Below are positions 18,866 through 27,254 of a stretch of DNA of 64,000 nt, in pieces (the stretch's first letter is position 1; each line of letters begins with the position of its first letter). The notes under the pieces are model-generated. The model saw only the letters and a list, made by a program, of their open reading frames with translations. It made no database searches and was not told where the DNA came from. A program made the translations under genes and the position numbers. Source of the stretch: Tolypothrix bouteillei VB521301 (lineage in GTDB: Bacteria; Cyanobacteriota; Cyanobacteriia; Cyanobacteriales; Nostocaceae); contig NZ_JHEG04000001.1 of the NCBI RefSeq assembly GCF_000760695.4, positions 4,174,895 through 4,238,894 of the forward strand. Reading direction: 5' to 3'.

Positions 18866-19510
18866 TACTCCAGCTTCTGGGCGTTGAGTAGCAATAATCA
18901 GATGAATTCCAGCAGCCCGCGCCATTGCACCCAACCTTTTAATGCTTTGTTCTAATGCTGCACGAGATTCTTTTTCTGCCATAAAGTCAGCGTATTCATC
19001 GAAAATGCAGACGATACGAGGTAAAAACTGACGAGAACGTTGATTGTAAGTTTTTAGATTGGCACACCCAGCTTTTTCAAATCGCTGGTAACGCGATTCC
19101 ATTTCTGCCACCAATTCATTCATAAGTTCGATCGCACGTTCGCTATCTTTAACAATCGGTGAATGCAACCACCGCATCTCCTCAAACTCTGGGAAGGTGA
19201 CTCTTTTAGGATCGACAAGGGCAATCTGTAGGTATTCTGGGGAATGACGAACAATAAGACTGAGAAGGAGCGATCGCAAAAACTCACTCTTACCACTTCC
19301 TGTGGTACCACCAACTAAGAAATGACAGGTATTTGGATCGGACAAATCTGCTTCTACGAGTTGTCCATCTAAATTAACTCCGATCGCAATTTTCACAGGT
19401 GCTGAGAGCGTCGGTACAGTAGTCACAACAGGAGCAAAAAACACGTTTTCTCTCTGCTGTAAAAGTCTCTGCTGTAAAAGTTGATATTTCGTTAATGTAG
19501 AGACTAGCAT
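18662..19510 (-). CDS. FtsK/SpoIIIE-type ATPase, short form
   Basis: 282 residues. Walker A is VGGTTGSGKS (about 66-75), Walker B CIFDEYADF (about 168-176), and the FtsK-type IIATQRPEAGVVTPIIRSNLP segment (split here by description only) follows. The domain is a RecA-like DNA-translocase motor used to pump DNA in division or conjugation. There is no membrane region, no gamma domain and little sequence before the motor domain, so it is either a compact soluble form or a 5'-truncated copy. The ATG at 19510 has a weak upstream ggtgaag. It lies divergent from the nuclease-ParA/ParB-like pair, and its 3' end is duplicated at 22659-22862. Confidence 0.85.
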   Translation of the reverse strand: MLVSTLTKYQLLQQRLLQQRENVFFAPVVTTVPTLSAPVKIAIGVNLDGQLVEADLSDPNTCHFLVGGTTGSGKSEFLRSLLLSLIVRHSPEYLQIALVDPKRVTFPEFEEMRWLHSPIVKDSERAIELMNELVAEMESRYQRFEKAGCANLKTYNQRSRQFLPRIVCIFDEYADFMAEKESRAALEQSIKRLGAMARAAGIHLIIATQRPEAGVVTPIIRSNLPGRVALRTASEADSAIILGGKQTDAARLLGKGDLLYLASSQFQRLQSLLAIDFQILSV

Positions 19511-19766
19511 GGCTAGTCTTCACCAAAAAACTGACTACTATATGTTGGTGTAAGTATTTTTACTATCTTACCCCCTAGTTTTGACCATAATTTCAAGTTT
19601 TCAAGAATGGGATTTCTCTTGACGCTATGCGGTACTACTTTATTAAGTATAAAATTATACTTAATAATATTAGTGAAACTTGGGAGTTTAAAAAATATAC
19701 TTATGCCATAATGAAACAAGTATTAAAGTTTTGATAATTATTCTATTTTATACGAGGTAAAATAGA

Positions 19767-21146
19767 TTGGCTTTTAATCCTGAACTTTGCCGTAATGAAA
19801 GTGAAGTCGAAAGCAAACTTATAGTCCAGTACTTGCTACCACAGCTAGGATATACTCCTGATACCTGGCATCAAGAAGTTACTGTAGGCAGTATCCGGCT
19901 GGATTTTTTAGCATTTGCTGTACAAGTAATCCCCTTTGTACTAGATGCTAACTCTCCATTAAGTGTTGTGATGGAGGCAAAACACCCTCAGCAAAACCTG
20001 AATAATCATGTCCCTCGGCTCAAGCATTATTTAATAACGCTAAACGTTGCATATGGATTATTAACTAATGGTAAGGATGTGAGAATATATCAAAATCATC
20101 AAAATAATATTCAACTAGTATTTCAATGTACGGGTAAAGAAGTTGAAAAAAATCTAGATAAAATTTCCAATTTAATAGGCAGAGATAACTTGAAACTAAG
20201 ACAGACTCTAAATAGGGACGTAAAAATAACTGAATATAATTATATTTCTGAAACTAAGAGGCAAAAAATCATGAAAACTATTGCAGTTTATCATAACAAA
20301 GGTGGAGTAGGCAAAACAACTATTGCAGTCAATTTAGCAGCAACATTTAGAAAAAAAGGCAAAAAAGTTCTTCTAATAGATATAGATTCTCAAGCCAATT
20401 CTACTTTTGCTACAGGTTTAATTAAATTTCAGTTTGAAGAAGATGACGATTTAAGAGATAAAAACGTATACCATTTAATAGAATCAGGTGATTTTAACTT
20501 TATTCCCGATATTGTGCGTCAGTCTCAGTATTTTAATAATCCAGAATTAGATGTAATTCCATCTCATATAACATTAATTGAAGCTCAGGAAACACTTAAT
20601 AAAATACTTGCCAGTAGAAAAAGACTAATTGCTAAACTAAAACGGGTAGAGCAAAATTATGATATTGTAATCATTGATACACCACCCTCTAGAGATTTGT
20701 ATGCTGAAGTCGCCTTAATTACTGCTGATTATTTGATAATTCCTTCAGATCTAAAACCATTTGCTAATCAGGGGTTACCAACAGTAAAGAATTTTGTTAA
20801 TCAAATAAATGAAAATAGAGAAGTTATAGGAAAGCCACCTATTCAGATATTGGGAGTATTAGCCTCTAAAATATCAACTAATTCAAAATACTTACAATAT
20901 ACTTTTCCCAGACAACGGAGTGTAATTACAGAAAGATATCAACTACCTCTTATGGAAGCTGTCATATATGATAGAACAGTACTATCAGAATGTTTAAATC
21001 AAAGTATAACAGTTGGAGATTTAGAGTATCCCGACCCAAAATCTGTTATTAAATATGGAGAAGAAGTTAAAACAGAAGCTCAAAAATCTGCCATGGAATT
21101 TGAGGTTTTAGCGAAAGAAGTTCTCCAAAAAATGGGAGTTAAATAA
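19767..21146 (+). CDS. PD-(D/E)XK (HsdR_N-like) nuclease fused to ParA ATPase
   Basis: 459 residues from a TTG start with gaggt about 10 nt upstream. Residues 1-125 match the type I restriction HsdR N-terminal pattern: E15, D46 in IRLDF, E70 and K72 in VMEAKHP, then a LLTNG strand. Residues 169-459 are a ParA/Soj-type ATPase with deviant Walker A KGGVGKTT (178-185), a DIDSQAN motif and Walker B IVIIDTPPS. An in-frame ATG (20271) with agagg about 9 nt upstream exactly at the ParA boundary could yield a free ParA. The next gene overlaps by one base (taATG) and encodes a ParB-like protein, so they form an operon. Partition, anti-invader defence or element maintenance are possible; the function is not known. 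Confidence 0.85.
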   Translation: MAFNPELCRNESEVESKLIVQYLLPQLGYTPDTWHQEVTVGSIRLDFLAFAVQVIPFVLDANSPLSVVMEAKHPQQNLNNHVPRLKHYLITLNVAYGLLTNGKDVRIYQNHQNNIQLVFQCTGKEVEKNLDKISNLIGRDNLKLRQTLNRDVKITEYNYISETKRQKIMKTIAVYHNKGGVGKTTIAVNLAATFRKKGKKVLLIDIDSQANSTFATGLIKFQFEEDDDLRDKNVYHLIESGDFNFIPDIVRQSQYFNNPELDVIPSHITLIEAQETLNKILASRKRLIAKLKRVEQNYDIVIIDTPPSRDLYAEVALITADYLIIPSDLKPFANQGLPTVKNFVNQINENREVIGKPPIQILGVLASKISTNSKYLQYTFPRQRSVITERYQLPLMEAVIYDRTVLSECLNQSITVGDLEYPDPKSVIKYGEEVKTEAQKSAMEFEVLAKEVLQKMGVK

Positions 21147-21856
21147 TGATTAATTTTTCACTTGTAGATGTAAAAAGTATATCTTCTGATGTACCTAGAT
21201 CGAATTTCTCGGAGGCTAATTTAGATACTCTAGCAGACATTATTATCGAAAGCGGAGGATTGATTAGACCTTTAATTATTAAAGCAACGGGAGCAGAAAG
21301 TTATAGTGTAGTTGATGGACATCTTGAATATCACGCTGCTGTCAGAGCAAAAGAAAAAAATCCTCGTAAAGGGGAAATGGTGAATGCATTTGTAATTTCT
21401 CCAAAAATAGAGGATACAGTTGTCAAGCAAGCTGAAGTTCTCAGAGATGACGAATCATCTGGAAAAATAGTGAAACCACCTATAGAAGCAACAAACTTAG
21501 AACAACGTTTTTCAAATCTAGAATTACGGGTTGAAAAACAGATGAATGAGTTAAAGTCAGAACTAGCTAAAGAACGACAAAGCGTAGACGATAAGTTAAA
21601 AGAAATTCAAAATTTGATTCCTCTACGACTCGACCCGCTCAACTTATTAAACACTTTAAGTCAGGAAGAGTTATCTATGAAATTACAACGTTCTAGAATT
21701 CCCAGTGCTGAAAAACTTGCCAAAGCTATCTTTGATGCTCGAAATAGTAAAAAGGCAAAGCATGAATTTGAAGATTACCGTGATGTGGTAAAATCTGTTA
21801 AAGGATTGGGTGATAAAACAATCGTGACTATCATTGATGAGTGGTCAAGAAGTTAG
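21146..21856 (+). CDS. ParB-like protein with coiled coil and HhH-like C-terminus
   Basis: 236 residues. The N-terminal ~85 residues resemble the ParB/Srx fold (LIRPLIIKATG, SYSVVDGHLEYHAAVRA), the domain that binds CTP or acts as a nuclease in relatives. Residues about 115-160 form a likely coiled coil (LEQRFSNLELRVEKQ...), and the end (VKSVKGLGDKTIVTIIDEW) looks like a helix-hairpin-helix DNA-binding motif. The classical ParB helix-turn-helix is not evident. Its start overlaps the stop of the nuclease-ParA gene by one base, implying translational coupling and a physical partnership. Confidence 0.75.
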   Translation: MINFSLVDVKSISSDVPRSNFSEANLDTLADIIIESGGLIRPLIIKATGAESYSVVDGHLEYHAAVRAKEKNPRKGEMVNAFVISPKIEDTVVKQAEVLRDDESSGKIVKPPIEATNLEQRFSNLELRVEKQMNELKSELAKERQSVDDKLKEIQNLIPLRLDPLNLLNTLSQEELSMKLQRSRIPSAEKLAKAIFDARNSKKAKHEFEDYRDVVKSVKGLGDKTIVTIIDEWSRS

Positions 21857-21939
21857 TTACTAGTAAAATGAAAAGAGGGCAATGTCCACCGTTCAAGGTT
21901 TGTGAGCAATGTTCACCCTACACTCATAGGTAATCTTCT

Positions 21940-22106
21940 AGGGGAAGAAATTAAGTTTTCTTGCCCAACGTCATGAAGTATTACTGCAGCTAGTCGTGCA
22001 AGTTCTGAATCTGCCATAAAGATGGGGATCGCGTTGCTGTTCCCATTGTTCGTGCTTGTAAGAGCAGTTGGGATTGTTCAAGTGTAAGCCGTTTGTCTCT
22101 ACTCAT
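21940..22106 (-). pseudogene. Frameshifted remnant of a small gene
   Basis: On the minus strand an ATG at 22106 opens MSRDKRLTLEQSQLLLQAR and then loses frame; an overlapping frame continues MADSELARLAAVILHDVG. Together they look like one small gene broken by a frameshift. Family not recognised. Two diverged ~55-bp repeats (about 22104-22158 and 22178-22232, containing aaaaacagc) lie next to it. Confidence 0.3.
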
Positions 22107-22269
22107 GACTTTCTTCTGCAAAAACAGCTCTTAAACAAGGTTAGACATTAAGGATTGCCAATAATAGAAGTGCCCCATAACTTTCTCCTGTAAAAACAGC
22201 GCTTAACCAAGGTTATACGTCAGGGATTCGAGTAAAGATTCAGTATGCATTAGAGCAGGACTCAGTTTA

Positions 22270-22366
22270 GCGATCGCTCTTGAAAAACCAACTCCACAGC
22301 TTCTTTTGCTGTTTTCGACTCGTTCAAAATAAATTCATTAGGTCGTTCATACTCATGGAATATGGT
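22270..22366 (-). pseudogene. Fragment of a polysaccharide pyruvyl transferase gene
   Basis: On the minus strand this encodes HEYERPNEFILNESKTAK and a further EAVELVFQERS, nearly the same as the C-terminus of the gene at 52326-53435 (HEYQRPSEFILNESKTAK). Only about 32 codons remain, so it is an orphan gene tail about 30 kb from its relative. Confidence 0.8.
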
Positions 22367-22479
22367 TCTTCCGCCATTTTTACGGCATTAATAATTTTCG
22401 ATTACGCAGTCTATTAAACTGTGTGTAAGGATTTTAGCTTTTCCGTGCCTGTTGACCTTCATCACTCAACTACCGAAAT

Positions 22480-22662
22480 ATGTATAAAAAAATATATACT
22501 AATAAAGAATCAGAACAGCAACAAAATGTAGAATCTGCGACTTCTTCAGTAAAATCAGATATTAAGAAGTCTGACGCTTGGAAAGCTTACCAGGCTTCTA
22601 AGAAGGAGCGTTTTGAGGTTTATCGTCGTCTTGTAGAGCTAGCCTTGAGCAGAACACTTTAG
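22480..22662 (+). pseudogene. Small gene with 3' end replaced by the direct repeat
   Basis: 60 codons starting MYKKIYTNKESEQQQ. The first ~51 residues are hydrophilic with a KSDAWKAYQASKKERFEVYRR helix, resembling short cyanobacterial regulatory or antitoxin-like proteins, but no family is certain. The last codons (VELALSRTL) lie inside the 228-bp repeat, so the original C-terminus was probably cut off by the duplication. Confidence 0.5.
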
Positions 22663-22862
22663 ATTGACAAAATCTGAAAATCTATTGCTAGTAAACTTTG
22701 CAGACGTTGGAACTGAGAGCTAGCTAAGTAAAGCAAATCCCCTTTCCCAAGTAAGCGAGCAGCATCCGTTTGTTTGCCGCCCAAAATAATTGCTGAATCC
22801 GCCTCACTCGCGCTTCGGAGTGCAACTCGTTCCGGTAAATTAGAACGGATAATGGGAGTAAC
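22635..22862. repeat. 228-bp direct repeat, copy 2 (FtsK-like gene tail)
   Basis: A copy of 18638-18865. On the minus strand 22659-22862 still encodes 68 in-frame codons of the FtsK-like C-terminus (SAIILGGKQTDAARLLGKGD) with a few substitutions and a stop. There is no start or motor domain, so it is a non-functional gene fragment. It ends six bases before the Rpn-type gene's stop. Confidence 0.93.
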
Positions 22863-22868
22863 ATTATC

Positions 22869-23843
22869 TTATTGCAAAGTGCTTTGTCCAAAGCGCGTTA
22901 CCAATTCCTCACGGGAAGAGGTGAGCAAAAGGTTGGCGACTTCATCATCCGGCAATTGTGTCAGTGGCTCAACGATTAATGAAAGCTCCTCGTTAAGAAC
23001 ACCAAACCGACTCTTGAGCAAGCTTTGAATTAAATTCTTTGCCTTTTCGTGTTGTCCTTCTTGTCGTCCTTCTTGTCGTCCTTCTTGTCGTCCAATGCGC
23101 TCGATGCTGCTAATGTAGGGCATTTGATTTTCCTCCTCGAATTGTCTCAGTTCGTCCCGAAAGGTAACTTCCAATGGTTCCGGCAGGCGCATCATGCTAT
23201 CCAGTACCAGGAATATATTGATAATATCTTGTCGGCTATACCCGCGTCTGTAAAGACCTTTGATCAAGCGTAGTTTCCATTGCAACCGCTCTGGGGCGGC
23301 TTGGATCGTAGCTTGGGTTTTGCGATGCGCCATCACTACCACAGCGAACGGGTTACTGCTCGCCTCCAGCGTTTCCCAGGTATAGTCTAACAATTTAATG
23401 ATGGGAAACCGCAGTTGCATAGAGCAGCCCCAGCGCCCGTAACCATATTCCTGGGGTCGCCAGTTGGGTTGTTCGTCGCCCAGCACGGCTAAACTTACCA
23501 CTTCTCGACCATAGCGGTCAAAAATTTTATAGTTATAGGTAAAGATTCGTTTTGCAAAACCGCTGTCCGTTTGACTTTGTATTTCGATATGCAGGAGAAG
23601 CCACGCTTCAGAGCCGTCTCTGAGCCAGACCTTAAGAAGCTTATCAACGAAGCGCGTGCCAATTTCAGCATCCCGAACAATCTGGGTAAACTCTTTGTCG
23701 AGGAATTCGTATCCCCGCTCCCATGCGATTTCCCGATGTGCTTCTGGGAAGAAGAAGGCAACAAATGCCTCAAAATACTGTTCAATCGCTACTTTCCACG
23801 ATTCGTCGTAATTTGCAGGAATGTTGGTTTCTGGTTCCGTCAT
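22869..23843 (-). CDS. Rpn-family/PD-(D/E)XK nuclease-transposase protein
   Basis: 324 residues. The N-terminal two thirds match the large cyanobacterial family annotated as Rpn or PD-(D/E)XK nuclease family transposases: FFFPEAHREIAWERGYEFLDKE (described, not full), an LLHIEIQSQ strand with the E-x-Q form of the catalytic motif, and YNYKIFDRYGREVVSLAVL. A GRQEGRQEGRQEGQ repeat (about 253-266) precedes a C-terminal DUF4351-like helical region. RpnA-type proteins stimulate recombination in bacteria. It ends next to the 228-bp repeat. The start is the ATG at 23843, with no strong ribosome site. Confidence 0.85.
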   Translation of the reverse strand: MTEPETNIPANYDESWKVAIEQYFEAFVAFFFPEAHREIAWERGYEFLDKEFTQIVRDAEIGTRFVDKLLKVWLRDGSEAWLLLHIEIQSQTDSGFAKRIFTYNYKIFDRYGREVVSLAVLGDEQPNWRPQEYGYGRWGCSMQLRFPIIKLLDYTWETLEASSNPFAVVVMAHRKTQATIQAAPERLQWKLRLIKGLYRRGYSRQDIINIFLVLDSMMRLPEPLEVTFRDELRQFEEENQMPYISSIERIGRQEGRQEGRQEGQHEKAKNLIQSLLKSRFGVLNEELSLIVEPLTQLPDDEVANLLLTSSREELVTRFGQSTLQ

Positions 23844-24311
23844 GCCGTTAGAGTCAATACAGTCCTAAATGTTACTAGGACGTTTTACCACAAGACTTCG
23901 CCACCTTCAACAAATCCACGCTATATTGCGTAAGGAAACTTTTCTAAAGCACGGTTAAAACGTATCTATCGATAGATGGCAAGAAAATCAATGATGTAAC
24001 TGCTTGCAATCAGCTTAACACCATCAATAATGTCAATGTCACAGCCACAAGGGGCGGAAATACATTTTTGAGATGAATTGCTATAGATGATGTGTTACCT
24101 GAAAACACGTAGCGATCGCGGAAAGGTCAAAGACGAGCACATTCGCGTTAAGTTAACCTACACTCAGTACTGGTTTTAGACTAGCTAACAATATGCCTAT
24201 CAATAAACCTCCCGCACCTGAAAACAGAGAAATAATTCCTTTAGATATACTCACAGTTTAACTATATTTTTTGACTTTACGCCTCTGAATTCATAACACA
24301 AGTCCGGATTT
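23844..24311. other. Intergenic, no gene seen
   Basis: About 470 bp with stop codons in all frames. A tcctaaatg stretch near 23863 resembles a MITE end seen elsewhere. One gcgatcgc-like site is present near 24113. Nothing else is supportable. Confidence 0.5.
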
Positions 24312-24426
24312 ATACCAATTTTCTATGAAGATGCATACAATTAGCCTGCGAAGGCAGGCTTTGTTTGTATAGCCCCACATTTCCAATGTGAGGGCAATAA
24401 TGTGCAACTTCACATAGAATTGGTAT
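24312..24426. mobile_element. 115-bp MITE-like element with internal palindrome
   Basis: The ends ataccaattttctatgaag (24312-24330) and the inverse of cttcacatagaattggtat (24408-24426) match apart from one or two bases. Inside is the palindromic motif agcctgcgaaggcaggct followed by ttgtttgtatagcc, shared with the elements at 38239 and 47464 although the outer ends differ. Confidence 0.7.
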
Positions 24427-24432
24427 TAGACA

Positions 24433-24984
24433 TTAGGTATCTATTATTTGGTTATCCAAAGTAAAATCGTGAGGATTCTTGAGAGTAAAGGTATTATTTT
24501 CTTTAATTAAATCACCCCTGCAAAGAATAGGTAATCGATCTTGATAGGCTTTAAGAGCCAAAATATAACTATGGTCGTTTAATTTCGTTTTTATTTTTCT
24601 TAGTTTATTAATTACAACACCAAGAAGTATAATTTCACCGCTTAATTTGTCTACTAATGGCTGTTCAATTTGCATGATAATTCCCTGAATAAGGGTATTT
24701 GGCACAGTGGTGATAAGTTCATTAATAATCTCTAGCTGAGAGCGATTTTCTACTAACGCTAAAGTTTCTGTTGCTTCGCTAATTCTAGTTGCGTAGTCTC
24801 CCAAATTTTTTCTACTGGGTAGCAATATTTCAAATTCACCTCGTTCTAGTTCTTGTTTCAGCCAAATCGTGGCATTATTCATAAACGACCCATCTTCATG
24901 CCATCCATGCGTTTGTAGATAATTTCTGAGTTCTTCGGGTTCTATATTTTGAAAAATTTCAATATCCCGCACAGTAACTTTCAT
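24433..24984 (-). CDS. Conserved-looking hypothetical protein
   Basis: 183 residues, soluble, mixed helix and strand (MKVTVRDIEIFQNIEPEEL...). A strong Shine-Dalgarno (aaggag, about 8 nt before the ATG) and cyanobacterial codon use support a real gene. No catalytic motif, membrane segment or cysteine cluster is apparent. The middle part (IINELITTVPNTLIQGIIM) is hydrophobic but not a clear membrane helix. It stands alone between repeat debris. The product is not recognised. Confidence 0.7.
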   Translation of the reverse strand: MKVTVRDIEIFQNIEPEELRNYLQTHGWHEDGSFMNNATIWLKQELERGEFEILLPSRKNLGDYATRISEATETLALVENRSQLEIINELITTVPNTLIQGIIMQIEQPLVDKLSGEIILLGVVINKLRKIKTKLNDHSYILALKAYQDRLPILCRGDLIKENNTFTLKNPHDFTLDNQIIDT

Positions 24985-25290
24985 GGTTGTACTCCTTGAC
25001 TAAGCCCTTGCATAATTAATTGAAGGGTGCTGACTGTGAATTGGTTACTTCTGGGTCAGGTAATGGTGAGTAGAGAATTTTCATTCTAGAAATATGCAAT
25101 TCCTTGTCAGGTTAATGATTGGAGCATAATAAGACACAAGCTCTATATATCCGCGTAATTGTGAACAAGTAATGCTTATTTAAGTTTCATGTCTATAGTA
25201 TGGCTTGTAACTCATTGTATATTGAATTTTTTTAAACTACTGAGAAAAGTGTATATAAAATAGTACAATTAGATGACTCATGGTGCTAGT

Positions 25291-25410
25291 ATGACTGTTG
25301 ATTCCGGTTCAACTCTGCAAGATATTTTTAAAGCGATCGCATTTGACAGTAGCGAATCCTATGTACAACAAAAGGTGGTAGTACCTCTTTTGCATAGCCT
25401 CCTTTTTTAA
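25291..25410 (+). other. Short ORF, possible 5' gene remnant
   Basis: 39 codons starting MTVDSGSTLQDIFKAIAFD and ending VVPLLHSLLF. The start of a protein is plausible (agtgctagt precedes it but no Shine-Dalgarno), yet it stops early in a T-rich run. The rest of 24985-25856 contains no other gene apart from the hairpin repeat at 25613. Confidence 0.25.
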
Positions 25411-25612
25411 GAGGGTTGGGAGATCTGCAACGCGTGAAAAACCCAAAATACTCTTGAGATTGCGTAAGAATCTTGTAGACTCAACTTAAAGAAACCTGGT
25501 TGTTGGGATTACTTTATCGGCGTTATAGGTTGGGAACCCCGCCTGCTTTATTTGAACTCACTACTACACAAACGAAGTCCGCAAGACAAGGAGTAACGAA
25601 AAATCAAGGTTC

Positions 25613-25672
25613 TGAAACCCACGTAGGTGGGTTTTGCCTTTATAGCCGCGATTTTAATCGCTAAGGCAAGTA
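25613..25672. repeat. Palindromic TATAGCC-family repeat
   Basis: aaacccacgtaggtgggttt forms an 8-bp stem and is followed by tgcctttatagccgcgatt and a second small stem (gcgatt/aatcgc). It is related to the repeats at 14948, 24312, 38239 and 47464. Confidence 0.6.
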
Positions 25673-25871
25673 TTAAAATAAGACTTCTTAGACATCCTCG
25701 AATTTCACTAAAATACATAACACTTTTTGTCATTCAGTTGATTGAACACACCAACTTATACTGAGTTTAGTAAAAACTTTATAAACTTTATGCGGAAAAT
25801 AACTATATTTAAATGAATCACGATATATCAAATCATCAATATATCCAGTATTTTCCGTGGGGAAGGCTGTT

Positions 25872-27206
25872 ATGGGGCAACAAGTTTCGTCATTGGCTCA
25901 AAAGTTAGTTGTCGGCATTTTGCTAGCGCTATGTTGGACAACAACCGTGCTGGCTGAAAAGAACCCCGAGCTAACCCGTGCGGAAATTGACAAGCTGTTG
26001 CGTATGGGGATTGCAGAGTTGTTACTGAAAAACCAGTCTCCACGACGAGCCGCATTGAAAGATGTCATCGTTCCTCAAGATGCAATCAAGACAGGAACAA
26101 ATTCTGAAGCCCAACTTCTTTTCAATGAAAAGACTGTGGCTAGGGTCGATGAAAGTACCACCTTCCGGTTTGAACCTGGGTTGCGTCGCTTTCAGGTTCC
26201 AAATCGCATCGCCTTAAATGAAATGATCTTTAAGCTTGAGAATGGCACGGCATTAATTTTGAGTCCACCAGGTAGTGTTGGTACTGAAGTTGCAACACCT
26301 CAAAGCCAAATCAGCATCCTAGCAGCACGCCCCGCAACCACATCTTCCTCAACTTCAAATCTGCCAGTACCAGCACAGATTCTCAGTCTCGCCGCTAACA
26401 AAAGCATCAAATTAAGTCAAAATAACAACGACACTGTTAAACCGCCATCACCCACGCCCAATCTCTTTCTACCAGCACAGAAGGGGAGCGCAGTTATGGT
26501 CGTACACAACGCTACAGATAACACCACACAAGTTTTTGCTCTTACGGACGGGGACATCAAAATATCCGATCGCCAGTTGAAAAAAACCGTTTCTCTCCTT
26601 GGCGGTCAAACAGTCGCAGTCAAAAATGGATTGGTGGGAAATGTTCAGGAATTCGACTTGCAGGGGTTTTATAAAATCATTGCACTAACTGCCGGTCTTG
26701 GAGCAGGGCAAGAAAACCTTGTAGCACAAGAATCTCCTCCCGTGCAGCAGACACTGCAAGCAGTTCGGATTGAAACGTTGGCAGCACTCAAGAATCAAGC
26801 TAAAAGAATAAAGGGATTTACTAGCACATTCTTAAGAGATGCACTTGGTGGAACAGAAGGTGACTTAAATCCCCGCCAACCAGCAACAGTTAGGATTAGA
26901 AACCCACAAGTTATTACTGGTATTTTTAGAAGAACTGGCAACAATACTGCTGAATTTATACCTGATAATAATCCCAACTCTCCAATTCCCATTGGAGTCG
27001 ATTTTGACAAGCAAACCATCAACATCAATGGTAGTACAGGTATATCAAATTCTGCTGGTTTAAGTGGAAACAACGCGAGTGGTACAGTGATTGAGCGTAA
27101 CGGTCAAGCTAGGCGCATAGAAGTTTTTGGTGTCAACGGTGAAGAACCAGCTGTGGGCGCTCCTTTTCGTGGAAGTTTAACTACTGGAGCAATTCGCGAT
27201 CGCTAA
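25872..27206 (+). CDS. FecR-domain exported protein
   Basis: 444 residues from the ATG at 25872, chosen because ggggaagg lies about 8 nt upstream (a GTG five codons earlier lacks this). Signal peptide: LVVGILLALCWTTTVLA. A FecR-type domain follows (about 60-150: GTNSEAQLLFNEKTVARVDESTT in pattern, with FKLENGTALIL). The middle is Ser/Pro-rich with DGDIKISDRQ and VSLLGGQTVAVKNG strands; the C-terminus is Asn/Gly-rich. In cyanobacteria stand-alone FecR-domain proteins of this size are common and poorly characterised; they are not necessarily anti-sigma factors. The porin gene 48 bp downstream on the same strand suggests an envelope operon. Confidence 0.85.
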   Translation: MGQQVSSLAQKLVVGILLALCWTTTVLAEKNPELTRAEIDKLLRMGIAELLLKNQSPRRAALKDVIVPQDAIKTGTNSEAQLLFNEKTVARVDESTTFRFEPGLRRFQVPNRIALNEMIFKLENGTALILSPPGSVGTEVATPQSQISILAARPATTSSSTSNLPVPAQILSLAANKSIKLSQNNNDTVKPPSPTPNLFLPAQKGSAVMVVHNATDNTTQVFALTDGDIKISDRQLKKTVSLLGGQTVAVKNGLVGNVQEFDLQGFYKIIALTAGLGAGQENLVAQESPPVQQTLQAVRIETLAALKNQAKRIKGFTSTFLRDALGGTEGDLNPRQPATVRIRNPQVITGIFRRTGNNTAEFIPDNNPNSPIPIGVDFDKQTININGSTGISNSAGLSGNNASGTVIERNGQARRIEVFGVNGEEPAVGAPFRGSLTTGAIRDR

Positions 27207-27254
27207 TTTCTAATTTTTCCTAATTATATAAATATAAGGTGTGGGGGTACGATT

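Noticed and set aside
22869..23060. GRQEG repeat taken as a separate repeat element
   Set aside because: The tandem cttcttgtcgtc units lie in frame inside the Rpn-family gene and are typical for it.
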